From Paenibacillus sp. HWE-109 (GTDB lineage: Bacteria > Bacillota > Bacilli > Paenibacillales > NBRC-103111), in the NCBI RefSeq assembly GCF_022163125.1, contig NZ_CP091881.1, positions 1,674,001 to 1,738,000 of the forward strand: a stretch of DNA of 64,000 bases, in the 5' to 3' direction. A model generated the notes under the pieces. The model made no database searches, was not told the origin of the DNA, and saw nothing but the letters and a program-made list of their open reading frames with translations. This document shows positions 30,111-39,298 of the stretch, piece after piece (positions within the stretch are counted from its first letter, which is position 1; each line of letters begins with the position of its first letter). Made by a program: the position numbers and the translations under genes.

Positions 30111-32429
30111 CTACGGAATAATCAGCGTGTTCTTCTCCTGCAGCGTGGCCAGATCGTTCGCTTTAATTAAATCGTTCGAGATGGTGTACAGGGTATCCCC
30201 GATGTATAGCACGCGCTGTACCTGTTTATCGCCTGCCTGAACATATTGCCCTGCTTTTTTCAGATCATCCTCGCTGAGATGGGTGATACTGCCGCGGAGC
30301 TGGAAGCCTTTGTCCAAATCGATTTTGTATACGTAAGCACCTTGAAAAGCAAAAGTACCATACGAGCTTACCGAGTTAGTGTTACTAGAAGCATCAAATT
30401 TCATCACATTGACAGGAAACGAGAGTAAATTCTTTTCCTTGGAAAAGAGTAAAGCTCTATGATTGTGCAGCAGCTCGGAATCCGTTCCTCGGTCACCAAT
30501 CAGTTCCTTGAATTTTTCCTTAGGATGATTCACATCGGTGATATCGAACAGCGCCATTTTCATACCTTGATAATAGGCGATAGACTGCGGTTCTTGCGAA
30601 TTCTTGAGGTCAACCTCGATCGTATCTTTGCCGAAGCCAATCACATGGTTCTCATCATAGGGATGCAAATAATCGCTATAGCCAGGAATTTTTAACGCAC
30701 CTAGTAATTTCGGTGCAGCTGGATCCTTCAAATCCATAACAAAAAGGGGATCCGTGTTTCTGAAAGTAACCATGTAAGCCCGGTCACCCATGAAACGCAC
30801 GGCATAGATTCTTTCCCCAGGCGCAATATTTTCAATTTTACCTGTCATTTTCAGGTTAGCGTCAAGGATGAAAACATGGTTCATCGATGTTCCTTCATCT
30901 GTCCGCCCCATTTCGCCAGTTGTCGTCGCGATCCGGAAATGCCCATTATGTTCATCCATGGAAAATTGATTCAGTAAACGGCCTGGCACTTTGCCGGTAT
31001 TCGTGAACGTTGCTTTCCCTGCTTTTAGCCCAAATTGATAAATAATCGTTTCTGGTTGGAACGATTGCTGTTCATAATTCGTAACGGCGATAGTTAAGTT
31101 TTCTTCGGAGGCATACACATTTTGTCCAGAACCGAGATAAGAAGTGACGTTCATGGTCTGTTGCAAATCATTAAGATTAATGCTCCCGATAAGCACATAG
31201 TTAGGCTCTATGGCTTTAGGCAGGTAATAGACTTGATCTAATGGAATCTTGGTAAAAGAATCGCCTGAGACTGAATCCCGGTAGGCCGGGGCAAGGTCTG
31301 TTAAGACTTCATCATCATGCTTCTTTATTTTCTGATATCGATTGTAATTCACAAACTTATTGGAGATAAAGTACAGTGACGACCCGACTTTGCGAGAGGA
31401 GATGTAGTTTCCTTCAAGCTCAGCTTCTTTCACAAGCTTCAGACTGTTTCGATCCGTGAGATCGTAAACCATAACTTTAGCGTTACCTTGGGACTTCATC
31501 GGCATGATGAGTCGCTTTTCTGTGAGGCCAGCCGGGCCGTTATAAGGGACTGGTGTATCGTAGTTGAGAGAGTTGCCGATCACGATAAGATGTTTGTCAT
31601 CCACGTAGATTTCACTAGGTTGGAACTGCGCGCTTTGATTTTTGGGGAAATCGAGAATGCTCAGCACTTTCATCTGATCGGCAGGATAAGCCTGAGTAAC
31701 GACAATGCGTTGTCTGTTAACCGTATAGATGTAGGTTCCGTCTGTTTTGACAACATCGGATTCATCCACGCCTTGCACTTGAACATTCGTACTGGAATAC
31801 TCGGGAACAACTGCTGTGGTCGAGTCCTTCTTAGCACTAGATGAATCAACACTAGTTGGAGATATGGCTTCAGTGGACATTTCGGTTACAACGGTTTTAC
31901 CCAGGGGAATAACTCTGATATTCCCAATGCTTTGATTCTGCGAGAGCAGAGTGAGCAAGTGGTCATAGGTGCCGACAACAGGCAAACTGTCCGTTTGCTT
32001 CGTGATATTCACAGAGCTGGTGGCAGAATCCCAGCGAACCACATAATTGGTGCTTTCCATAAAAAATCGCAGTGGAACGTACATCGTACCATTTACCATT
32101 TGTGTACTGCCGTAAATCGTGTTTGCTTTACCGTTCACATAGGCAACGTCTGAATTCATAGGCAGCTTAAGCTCGTACTCGTTCTGAGAAACAATTGCCA
32201 TCTGATCTGTATCGTTCCATGTAACATCCATCCCCGTAATTTTGGCTAGATCCCGAACCGATGCCATCAGAATGCCGTCCAGCTTCATCGGCTGCTGGGA
32301 GAAAACAATCGGCTGCCCCTCCAACAGGACAACGGGTTCTTGAGCGGCTTTCGTGGCAACTGGAGTAAACGTGGATGTTAAGATCATTGCGCTAAGCAGA
32401 AGTCCGATGGTCCTTACTTTTTTCTTCAA
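30111..32429 (-). CDS. Secreted beta-propeller protein with copper-amine-oxidase-like stalk domain
   Basis: 772 residues. A signal peptide (KKKVRTIGLLLSAMILTSTF, cleavage near ATKAA) precedes a stalk domain of about residues 33-145: VLLEGQPIVFSQQPMKLDG, VRDLAKITGMDVTWND and NGTMYVPLRFFMESTNYVVRWD, with VPLRF the common signature. The rest is the Beta_propel family (PF09826 type), starting VQGVDESDVVKTDGTYIYTV, with blades such as VMDLKDPAAPKLLGALKIPGYSDYLHP and MALFDITDVNHPKEKFKELIGDRGTDSELLHNHRALLFS; landmarks are KIPGYSDYLHPYDE and HNHRALLFS. Function is unknown; exported surface protein. Confidence 0.88.
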   Translation of the reverse strand: MKKKVRTIGLLLSAMILTSTFTPVATKAAQEPVVLLEGQPIVFSQQPMKLDGILMASVRDLAKITGMDVTWNDTDQMAIVSQNEYELKLPMNSDVAYVNGKANTIYGSTQMVNGTMYVPLRFFMESTNYVVRWDSATSSVNITKQTDSLPVVGTYDHLLTLLSQNQSIGNIRVIPLGKTVVTEMSTEAISPTSVDSSSAKKDSTTAVVPEYSSTNVQVQGVDESDVVKTDGTYIYTVNRQRIVVTQAYPADQMKVLSILDFPKNQSAQFQPSEIYVDDKHLIVIGNSLNYDTPVPYNGPAGLTEKRLIMPMKSQGNAKVMVYDLTDRNSLKLVKEAELEGNYISSRKVGSSLYFISNKFVNYNRYQKIKKHDDEVLTDLAPAYRDSVSGDSFTKIPLDQVYYLPKAIEPNYVLIGSINLNDLQQTMNVTSYLGSGQNVYASEENLTIAVTNYEQQSFQPETIIYQFGLKAGKATFTNTGKVPGRLLNQFSMDEHNGHFRIATTTGEMGRTDEGTSMNHVFILDANLKMTGKIENIAPGERIYAVRFMGDRAYMVTFRNTDPLFVMDLKDPAAPKLLGALKIPGYSDYLHPYDENHVIGFGKDTIEVDLKNSQEPQSIAYYQGMKMALFDITDVNHPKEKFKELIGDRGTDSELLHNHRALLFSKEKNLLSFPVNVMKFDASSNTNSVSSYGTFAFQGAYVYKIDLDKGFQLRGSITHLSEDDLKKAGQYVQAGDKQVQRVLYIGDTLYTISNDLIKANDLATLQEKNTLIIP

Positions 32430-32604
32430 ATGTTTTCATCCCTTCATCTTAAAAATTGTATGCCAAATTTTTCTATATCTACTTAACGGTTTCACAGGGG
32501 AATATGTTTCAGTAATCGGATAATTGATTATCAAATGTTTTGTCCCTTTTGAGAAGCTGATAGTGGTGTTAATATAGTTGTATTCAAATGAAAGAGGAGT
32601 CGCT

Positions 32605-33078
32605 ATGTCAAACAAGACGAATGCATGCCGAATATTAGATTCTCTCCGTATTCCTTATAAGCTCCAGGAGTATGATTGGGATGAGAATCAATTGGATGTG
32701 GCAACTGTTGCTGTTAAAGTGGGCTTGCAGCCCAACGAGTTATTCAAAACTCTTATTCTAAGAGGTGACAAGTCAGGTATTCTTGCCGCTTGTATTCCGG
32801 GAGATCAGGAATTAAACCTAAAGAGCCTAGCGTCTGTAAGCGGCAATAAAAAGGTTGAAATGGTCTCTGTCAAAGAAATTCAAGCTCTTACAGGCTATAT
32901 AAGGGGCGGTGTCTCGCCGCTGGGCATGAAGAAAAAGTACCCCTTTTACATACAATCGTCCGTAAGATCAATGGAGCTTGTAAGCATTAGCGGTGGCCGT
33001 CGTGGACTGCAAATCTTCCTGCGCGGAGATGATGTAGCAGCAGCTTCGGAAGGGCAGCTTGTTGATATTGTTAATTAA
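32605..33078 (+). CDS. ybaK: Cys-tRNA(Pro)/Cys-tRNA(Cys) deacylase, YbaK/EbsC family
   Basis: 157 residues from ATG 32605 with AAAGAGGAG upstream. YbaK landmarks are NACRILDSLRIPYKLQEYDW, VGLQPNELFKTLILRGDKSG, the catalytic lysine in NKKVEMVS, and TGYIRGGVSPLGMKKKYP (GGVSPLG). It hydrolyses mischarged Cys-tRNA(Pro) in trans. A strong terminator follows. It is a single-gene unit between the divergent beta-propeller gene and repeat A4. Confidence 0.93.
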   Translation: MSNKTNACRILDSLRIPYKLQEYDWDENQLDVATVAVKVGLQPNELFKTLILRGDKSGILAACIPGDQELNLKSLASVSGNKKVEMVSVKEIQALTGYIRGGVSPLGMKKKYPFYIQSSVRSMELVSISGGRRGLQIFLRGDDVAAASEGQLVDIVN

Positions 33079-33138
33079 AGGTGAGATGAACTATTCACAG
33101 TCCTTTTTTGGGTGAACCAAATTGCCAATAACACCAAG

Positions 33139-33174
33139 AAGCCGCTATTCGGAGCCATCCGACAGCGGCTTTTT
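33139..33174 (+). terminator. Rho-independent terminator of ybaK
   Basis: AAGCCGCT...AGCGGCTT with an inner CGG/CCG pair forms the hairpin, followed by TTTT. Confidence 0.85.
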
Positions 33175-33195
33175 GGAAATATAAAAGTTTATATG

Positions 33196-33480
33196 TTTTG
33201 GAGTGAGCGCGGAGTTACTCCAGCCGCCTTGTGCGAACAGAGGGAACTACAGTCCGCTATTCTAGCCAAAAGTATCCAAATCGCGGGGGTGAGGGAACTA
33301 CAGTCCGCTATTTTGCTGTTTCAAGGAAAATTCAGCGTTTTTCGTGGAAATAAGACCCTGTAGTTCCGCTAATACCATAGAATCCCTGCTATTTGCCTAT
33401 ATAGCGTCTTCTAGTTCCCTTAATAGGTTTTGTCGCTACTTAGAGGCTGATCTCTCAGGGCGGCGAAGCCGTTTTTCTTA
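33196..33480. repeat. Family A element, copy A4
   Basis: The 5' module GGAGTGAGCGCGGAGTTACTC is itself a small palindrome (GAGT...ACTC). GGGAACTAC units start at 33242 and 33293 (51 bp). AAGACCCTGTAGTTCCGCTA and ATAGCGTCTTCTAGTTCCC follow, then the 3' module CTCTCAGGGCGGCGAAGCCGTTTTTCTTA. Confidence 0.88.
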
Positions 33481-33507
33481 CGCAACTTAGTGCAGCATGC
33501 GATATTG

Positions 33508-33540
33508 AGTAGGAGCGAAGGCTCGCAGGCCACTACTTTT
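33508..33540 (+). terminator. Terminator-like hairpin after element A4
   Basis: GTAGGAGCGAAGGCTCGC...CCACTAC with TTTTT resembles in layout the GGGGTGAGC-GAA-GCTTGCCCC hairpin after element A1, so it may belong to the repeat cassette. The remaining 150 bp to the next gene hold TTGACA at 33653-33658, a possible -35. Confidence 0.4.
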
Positions 33541-33695
33541 TAACTCGATGATTTGTCCGATGCGGCCCGATTTCCTGGGAAATGTCCCGGCGTCATCTGG
33601 CGCAGGTTTGACAATGGCCGTAACGTTTTAAAACGACACCCTAATAAATTCTTGACATATTCGTGTTAAGTTATTAGCAACTAGGGGGTGCTGGA

Positions 33696-34802
33696 ATGAA
33701 TAATACACTATTCGGTATATGCAGGGATTTGATTGCGAATTTTGCAATTGTTACAGCTTATTTGTTTCTAACCAGCCAAGTTATATTTAAGAATAAGACT
33801 TTGGATTCCACGGCATCCATAAGCACCAAAGTTCTTATCGGGTTCTCAGCTGGCATACTTGGAATCGTATTGATGGTCTTTACTGTTGAGTTTAATGGAA
33901 GCATTTTGGACTTTAGGCAGATTGCTGTTATTATTTCAGCGCTTTTTGGTGGCATATATGCTTCTATTTTAACAGGACTTATGATCTTTTTTATGCGTTT
34001 GTTCGCCTTTGGCGTAATAAGCCATACTTCGGTTATAGCGGCTTCAAATATCATTTTTTTATCCCTGGCTGTTGGAGTTATCAGCCGATTTAATTTGACA
34101 TTTTGGAAGAAATGGATCTACGCGCTCGTTGTTTGTAATTTCTCTACAGCTATTGTATTTTTCATAAATCTTGGGACCAAAGGGTTTTTGCCCGCCTTCA
34201 TCTATGTGATTATGTTGACGGTTGGAGGGGGAGTAGCCGGCTACTTGACAGCTTTCCTGGTCAAAGCTAAATCTCATTTTCAAAGAATGGAAAAGGCCGC
34301 AACGTTTGATTTCCTGACAGAGTTGAACAACCATCGAACATTTGATGAAGTATTCAATGTTTCGTTGCAGAAAGCTATAGAGAAAAATGAATCGTTGTCC
34401 TTGCTGATGATAGATATCGACCATTTTAAGAAGATAAATGATACGTATGGGCATTCCAACGGGGATGTCGTGCTGAAACAATTTGGTAAATTAATAAAGA
34501 ATGCCTCTCGCTCCTTTGATATTGTCTCACGAAATGGAGGAGAGGAATTCTCGATTTTACTTTACGATTTGCCGCATAAACATGCACTTGTCGTAGGAGA
34601 TCGGGTACGAAGTGCGATAAGTAAACATGAATTTGTTCTTAATGATGGTCAAACCATCAAGATTACGGTTTCAATAGGTGCTGCAACGTATCCAGATACG
34701 AAGGAGGAACTTATTGAACAAGCCGACAAAGCGTTGTACAAAGCTAAAATGAATGGCAGGAATAAAGTGTGTTCGAACCAGGAGGTTCTGGGTGGGATCT
34801 AA
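33696..34802 (+). CDS. Membrane-bound diguanylate cyclase (5TM-LYT type sensor plus GGDEF)
   Basis: 368 residues. Six or so N-terminal membrane segments (residues 10-190) resemble the 5TMR-LYT module (GFSAGILGIVLMVFTVEFNG, LFGGIYASILTGLMIFFMRL). The GGDEF domain (about 205-365) starts DFLTELNNHRTFDE and has the active-site loop GGEEF, with MIDIDHFKKINDTYGH as the metal/GTP site. The RSFD exactly five residues before GGEEF is the RxxD inhibitory site. It should make cyclic di-GMP and be feedback-inhibited. RBS AGGGGGTG. It converges on the alpha-xylosidase gene with only 19 bp between. Confidence 0.93.
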   Translation: MNNTLFGICRDLIANFAIVTAYLFLTSQVIFKNKTLDSTASISTKVLIGFSAGILGIVLMVFTVEFNGSILDFRQIAVIISALFGGIYASILTGLMIFFMRLFAFGVISHTSVIAASNIIFLSLAVGVISRFNLTFWKKWIYALVVCNFSTAIVFFINLGTKGFLPAFIYVIMLTVGGGVAGYLTAFLVKAKSHFQRMEKAATFDFLTELNNHRTFDEVFNVSLQKAIEKNESLSLLMIDIDHFKKINDTYGHSNGDVVLKQFGKLIKNASRSFDIVSRNGGEEFSILLYDLPHKHALVVGDRVRSAISKHEFVLNDGQTIKITVSIGAATYPDTKEELIEQADKALYKAKMNGRNKVCSNQEVLGGI

Positions 34803-34821
34803 TTATCCATCACCAAAGATT

Positions 34822-37143
34822 TTATAAACTTACCGAAATCGCAGAAGCAGCCGGCACAGGAGCAAGCACGATACCATGATCTGAATTCGTCCAAGATGCG
34901 CCTTCGAGCGCAGAGATTTGATGGATGCCTCTAAGCACGATCGTGTATGGTTGATTGCTCCCTTGAACCGAGATATCAATAACATCAAGTCTGCGCGTAG
35001 CTTTCACCGTCATTTGTTTGTTTGCTTGCATGTCATAAATGGTTGTTTCTACGGCAGCGCCATCCGCCAATTCAAACAAATGAAGCGACACATTTTCCGC
35101 ATAATTATAATCTGGCTTCTGGTCGTTGGCTCCAATAGCCAGCAAGGTATTCGGTTTAACCAATAATGGAAGTGTCATATAGCCATGCGTTTCCTGGTGC
35201 CATTTGCCGCCTTCAACCACATGACCATGGAAGAAATCGGTCCAACGCCCCTCGGGAACATAATACTGAACAGTACCTAGCTCATTGAAGATGGGAGCAA
35301 CGAGGAGGTTGTCTCCTAACATGTACTGCGTATCCAGGTGATGTGCGGTCGGATCGGCCGGGAAATCAAGCACCATCGCGCGCATCATGGGAATTCCTAA
35401 CTCTGTGGATTGGATTGCACTTGCGAACAAATAAGGCATTAACTTGCTTTTTAGCTTTGTAAAATGTCGGAGCACATCGACGGCTTCATCGTCAAACAAC
35501 CAAGGAACCCGGTAAGACTCATTCCCATGCAAGCGGCTGTGCGACGATAGCAGGCCAAAAGCGACCCAGCGCTTATAAATATCAGGCGGCGCGGTTTTCT
35601 CAAAGCCGCTGATGTCATGGCTCCAGAATCCGAATCCGGATAAACCAAGGGAGAGGCCACCGCGGAGCGATTCTGCCATCGAATCGTAGTTAGCCGAGCA
35701 ATCGCCGCCCCAGTGGACAGGGAATTGCTGTCCTCCGGCTGTAGCGGAGCGGGCGAACAGCATGGCTTCGTTCTTGCCAAGTTTTTCTTCCAATACTTCG
35801 AAAACCGCCTTATTGTATAGGAATGTATAATAGTTGTGCATTTTGAGCGGATCCGAACCATCGTGATACTGAACATCGGTTGGGATGCGTTCGCCGAAAT
35901 CGGTTTTAAAGCAATCCACGCCCATATCAATGAGGCGACGCAAATGCCCTTTGTACCACTCTGTGGCTTCTGGATTGGTGAAATCCACAAGCCCCATGCC
36001 AGCTTGCCAGAGATCCCACTGCCACACATGTCCGTCCACAGTTTTGACCAAATAACCATGATCCATGCCCTCTTGGAAAAGCGGTGATTTCTGGCCTATG
36101 TAGGAATTAATCCAGACACAAATCTTCAGTCCCTTGTCTTTGAGGCGACGCAGCATGCCCACCGGATCTGGGAACATATCCGCATCCCACTCAAAGTTGG
36201 TCCATTGGTATTCTTTCATCCAGAAGCAGTCGAAATGGAAGACATGAAGCGGGATGTCTCGTTCAAACATGCCGTCGATGAAACGGTTCACAGTAGCTTC
36301 GTCATAATCCGTTGTGAAGGATGTCGTTAACCACAGACCGAACGACCAGGCAGGCGGCAGAGCGGGTTTACCCGTGAGTTTCGTGTAATTACCCAGCACA
36401 TCTTTTAATGTGTTCCCGCCTATAATGAAATACTCAATCTGTTCACCGGGTACGCTGAACTGGACTTTGGACACTACCTCAGAGCCGACTTCAAACGATA
36501 CATGCTCGGGATGATTGACGAAAACACCATAGCCTTTACTGGATAAATAGAAGGGCACATTTTTGTAGGCTTGTTCGCTGCTTGTGCCGCCATCTTCGTT
36601 CCAGATATCAACGGTTTGCCCGTTTTTAACGACATTGGTGAAACGTTCCCCGAGTCCGTAAATATGTTCGCCGATGCCCAGCTCAAGCTGCTCGCGAAAG
36701 AAAACCGCTTTATCCGCAGTTGTAATATGCCCCGCACCTTTGCTGTTGGTTCCGGTCAAACGGCGGTCTTCGAAGAAAAACTCAGCGCCCCAGGTCTGGT
36801 GTTTGTTGACTTTCACGGTTAAACTACCTGATTTCAGCGTAACATGGTCCCCCCGTTCATCGATTGAAACGGGGGTTTGTTCATTTTCAGCGATATCAAA
36901 TGCGGGTCCATTCGAACGCTTACCAGCGTGATGGGTCCAACGTACACGGATAATATCAGGAAGCGGGGAGCTTAATTCACAAGTCAACATGGCTCCATTC
37001 AAGGTATCGCCTTTATGCTGAATCTTTCTTGCAGCGGCGTAGACAGTCAGGCTGTTCGCTTCTTGATGCACATCGCGGACATCGACTGGATTAAGGACTG
37101 TGTAGCCGTCTTTGACCATCCAATAACCATTCGAAAATTTCAT
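34822..37143 (-). CDS. yicI: Alpha-xylosidase, GH31 family (YicI type)
   Basis: 773 residues from the ATG at 37143; GAGAGG is 9 bp upstream of it, and the earlier ATG codons are too close to that site. E. coli YicI has 772 residues. GH31 landmarks are FGLWLTTSFTTDYDEATV, VFHFDCFWMKEYQW, the nucleophile Asp in CFKTDFGERIPTD, the acid/base Asp in GFWSHDISGFE, and RSATAGGQQFPVHWGGDC (key RSATAGG). It removes alpha-xylosyl units from xyloglucan oligosaccharides (isoprimeverose) in the cytoplasm; no signal peptide. The divergent AraC-type gene 129 bp away probably regulates it. No xyloside permease is adjacent. Confidence 0.94.
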   Translation of the reverse strand: MKFSNGYWMVKDGYTVLNPVDVRDVHQEANSLTVYAAARKIQHKGDTLNGAMLTCELSSPLPDIIRVRWTHHAGKRSNGPAFDIAENEQTPVSIDERGDHVTLKSGSLTVKVNKHQTWGAEFFFEDRRLTGTNSKGAGHITTADKAVFFREQLELGIGEHIYGLGERFTNVVKNGQTVDIWNEDGGTSSEQAYKNVPFYLSSKGYGVFVNHPEHVSFEVGSEVVSKVQFSVPGEQIEYFIIGGNTLKDVLGNYTKLTGKPALPPAWSFGLWLTTSFTTDYDEATVNRFIDGMFERDIPLHVFHFDCFWMKEYQWTNFEWDADMFPDPVGMLRRLKDKGLKICVWINSYIGQKSPLFQEGMDHGYLVKTVDGHVWQWDLWQAGMGLVDFTNPEATEWYKGHLRRLIDMGVDCFKTDFGERIPTDVQYHDGSDPLKMHNYYTFLYNKAVFEVLEEKLGKNEAMLFARSATAGGQQFPVHWGGDCSANYDSMAESLRGGLSLGLSGFGFWSHDISGFEKTAPPDIYKRWVAFGLLSSHSRLHGNESYRVPWLFDDEAVDVLRHFTKLKSKLMPYLFASAIQSTELGIPMMRAMVLDFPADPTAHHLDTQYMLGDNLLVAPIFNELGTVQYYVPEGRWTDFFHGHVVEGGKWHQETHGYMTLPLLVKPNTLLAIGANDQKPDYNYAENVSLHLFELADGAAVETTIYDMQANKQMTVKATRRLDVIDISVQGSNQPYTIVLRGIHQISALEGASWTNSDHGIVLAPVPAASAISVSL

Positions 37144-37272
37144 TGCCATCATCCTCTCAAAATGTTGTAATATCATTATATTGATTTAATAATTCTAGAT
37201 CTTTCGGAATATTGCTTGTTAATATCAGTATTTTGACATTACATTGATTTCTTGAGAAAAGGAGATCCATCA

Positions 37273-38178
37273 ATGGAGCAGGCACAATTCAAAGAGGATC
37301 GCATACACGGTGACCCGCTGTATCCGATCCGAGTTTATGAAATCAACTGCCAGCCTGGGGAGGAACTGCTTGAACTTCACTGGCATGACGAATTAGAATT
37401 CCTTATGCTTACCAAGGGAGAGGCTCTATTTCGCGTTTCCATGCAAGACTATGAATTGGAAGCGGGAGAAGCCATATTCGTGAATGGCGGTCAACTCCAT
37501 TCCGGTCAAATCGTTACGGATGAGGGATGTTCCTTCACTGCGATTGTGTTTCATGCCGATATCTTGGGAGGGGACCGATTTGATCTCGTTCGCGAGAAAT
37601 ACATTAACCCGCTGATCCAGCAGAAATATGTTGTTCCCGTCCGAATTCGTCAAGATACAGTGGAAGAAAGAGAGATTCTGACACTGCTTGGGCAAGTGTT
37701 TGAGCTTAATCTTAACGAAAAACCTCTCTTCGAGCTTTCTACAAAGGCGTATCTGCAGTTGATAATTTCCAAGCTTATGATGCTCGGAGGGCCCTCTTTC
37801 CGTGGACTTCCGCTTCCTGTTAACCCGGCGCATATCGATCGATTAAAGGAGATTATTGCCTATATGCAGGCGAACTTCAGCTCAGCGATTCGATTGGAGG
37901 ACCTTGCAGCGATTGTCTCTTTTAGCGAGTCCTATTTTTGTCGGTATTTCAAAGGTTTTACTGGGAAAAGCCCAATGGATTATTTAAATCAGTTGCGAGC
38001 AAAACAAGCGGCGTTGTTACTGAAGGATACGGACAAGAAGATCACCGAGATTTCGTTGGATGTTGGATTCAACACGTTGAGTTATTTCATTGGCGTGTTT
38101 AAAATGCATTTTGGTTGTACCCCATCTCAGTATCGCAAAAGATTAAATGAAGACATAAAGAAGCGGGAGCGAGGCTGA
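37273..38178 (+). CDS. AraC family transcriptional regulator with cupin domain
   Basis: 301 residues from ATG 37273, 8 bp after AAAAGGAG. N-terminal AraC-binding cupin (LHWHDELEFLMLTKGEALF, FVNGGQLHSGQ). C-terminal double HTH: RLEDLAAIVSFSESYFCRYFKGFTG and ITEISLDVGFNTLSYFIGVFKMHFG, landmarks SFSESYFCRYF and GFNTLSYFIGVF. It is divergent from the alpha-xylosidase gene and is the likely activator. Its last codons form part of a long hairpin. Confidence 0.9.
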   Translation: MEQAQFKEDRIHGDPLYPIRVYEINCQPGEELLELHWHDELEFLMLTKGEALFRVSMQDYELEAGEAIFVNGGQLHSGQIVTDEGCSFTAIVFHADILGGDRFDLVREKYINPLIQQKYVVPVRIRQDTVEEREILTLLGQVFELNLNEKPLFELSTKAYLQLIISKLMMLGGPSFRGLPLPVNPAHIDRLKEIIAYMQANFSSAIRLEDLAAIVSFSESYFCRYFKGFTGKSPMDYLNQLRAKQAALLLKDTDKKITEISLDVGFNTLSYFIGVFKMHFGCTPSQYRKRLNEDIKKRERG

Positions 38179-38213
38179 ATGGAAGCTGCACATTCATATC
38201 CTCATTCCCGCTT
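38161..38213. terminator. Bidirectional hairpin between convergent genes
   Basis: AAGCGGGA..GAGG.TGAATG pairs with CATTCA..CCTC..TCCCGCTT around a 9-base loop. It starts in the 3' end of the AraC-type gene and ends just before the stop of the DUF418 gene. The T runs are modest. Confidence 0.6.
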
Positions 38214-38218
38214 AGTAT

Positions 38219-39298
38219 TCAACTAAGCCGTCGCATGACCCATTCGATCGGGCCACGTTTCATCCATTTTCTCCAGACATAGGAGAAGAGGACAGCGATA
38301 ATGAAATAGCCGCAGCCATAGGCAATGGAGAAGGAAAGATTGCCATTTTCCAAAAAATGTATCAACTCCAGAAAGCCCAAACCGATGATGATGTGGCCGA
38401 CATAATGCGTTAGCGATAGCTGGCCGGTATTCATAAGCATTCGAACTACAAGGAAGTTGCCGCATATGTCTACCATATAAAGACTGATAGCGATGACTGC
38501 TAAAGCTAGACAAGTTGCTGATAATATATACAGCATCGTAGGGGGCATCGGTTTGGTCGTAAATAAATAACTAGCAGATTCTAGATCAAGGAAGGGATAG
38601 CTCCATTTAATAAGAAGGAAGGAGACTGTCTCGAAGAAAACAGTTCCCAAGAGAGCATAAATCAGCAATTTCGCTCTGTTTTCCGTACCCAGCCAACGTT
38701 TTCTGCCGATCCACATGCCAATTAGGAAAAAACAAAACCAGGGGAAAAACGGATGAAAGCCATTGAGCAATAGATTGCGGCTGAAACCTGCCAATGTCCA
38801 AAAATCGGTATAAACATGAAAACGTGAGTCCCAACCAAGACTATAATCAAAAACGATCAAAAAGAACTGTGAGGTTACTAACAGGCCAACAAACAACAAG
38901 AGTATTTTTTTATCAGATAAGGTGATCAACGTTGAGGCGACGAGCAGGAATAGCGCATAATAGTGCAAAATATCGGCATTCCAACCCATAAGAAGCAAGC
39001 CTGCACCTGCTAGTAGGAGGAAACCGGCTCGCTTCAACAAACTACTCCTGTTTTGCCGAATAAGGTCTTTATTGCGTGAAAGATATGCTTTCGATGTCAT
39101 TAATGACACGCCAATGCCAGCGAGTATGACAAAGAGGGCTGCGGCTCTCCCCTCAAACAGTCCTGCTACAGCGATTAACCATGCCGCTCCGCCATTATCG
39201 GCCTCCATGGCAAGCTTATAATTCACAATAATCATGCCGAAAATTGCCAGTGCCCTAGCAAAATCAAGCGCTGTGATTCGTTGTGCCGACGCGCTCAT
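38219..39298 (-). CDS. DUF418-type multi-pass membrane protein
   Basis: 359 residues. It starts RITALDFARALAIFGMIIVN, typical of DUF418/DUF1624 membrane acyltransferase-like proteins, has nine or ten membrane segments, and ends with MNTGQLSLTHYVGHIIIGLG and KRGPIEWVMRRLS, the usual DUF418 tail (GPLEWLWR). Start and TetR stop overlap as ATGA (39295-39298), so the two are translated together. Function is unknown; the family is often cotranscribed with TetR regulators. Confidence 0.82.
   Translation of the reverse strand: MSASAQRITALDFARALAIFGMIIVNYKLAMEADNGGAAWLIAVAGLFEGRAAALFVILAGIGVSLMTSKAYLSRNKDLIRQNRSSLLKRAGFLLLAGAGLLLMGWNADILHYYALFLLVASTLITLSDKKILLLFVGLLVTSQFFLIVFDYSLGWDSRFHVYTDFWTLAGFSRNLLLNGFHPFFPWFCFFLIGMWIGRKRWLGTENRAKLLIYALLGTVFFETVSFLLIKWSYPFLDLESASYLFTTKPMPPTMLYILSATCLALAVIAISLYMVDICGNFLVVRMLMNTGQLSLTHYVGHIIIGLGFLELIHFLENGNLSFSIAYGCGYFIIAVLFSYVWRKWMKRGPIEWVMRRLS

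Noticed and set aside
33481..33695. Cyclic di-GMP riboswitch in front of the diguanylate cyclase gene
   Set aside because: The conserved GEMM sequence elements were not found; only a hairpin and a possible -35 are visible.
34059..34481. Antisense frame across the diguanylate cyclase gene
   Set aside because: Overlaps the conserved GGDEF domain and shows no protein family features.
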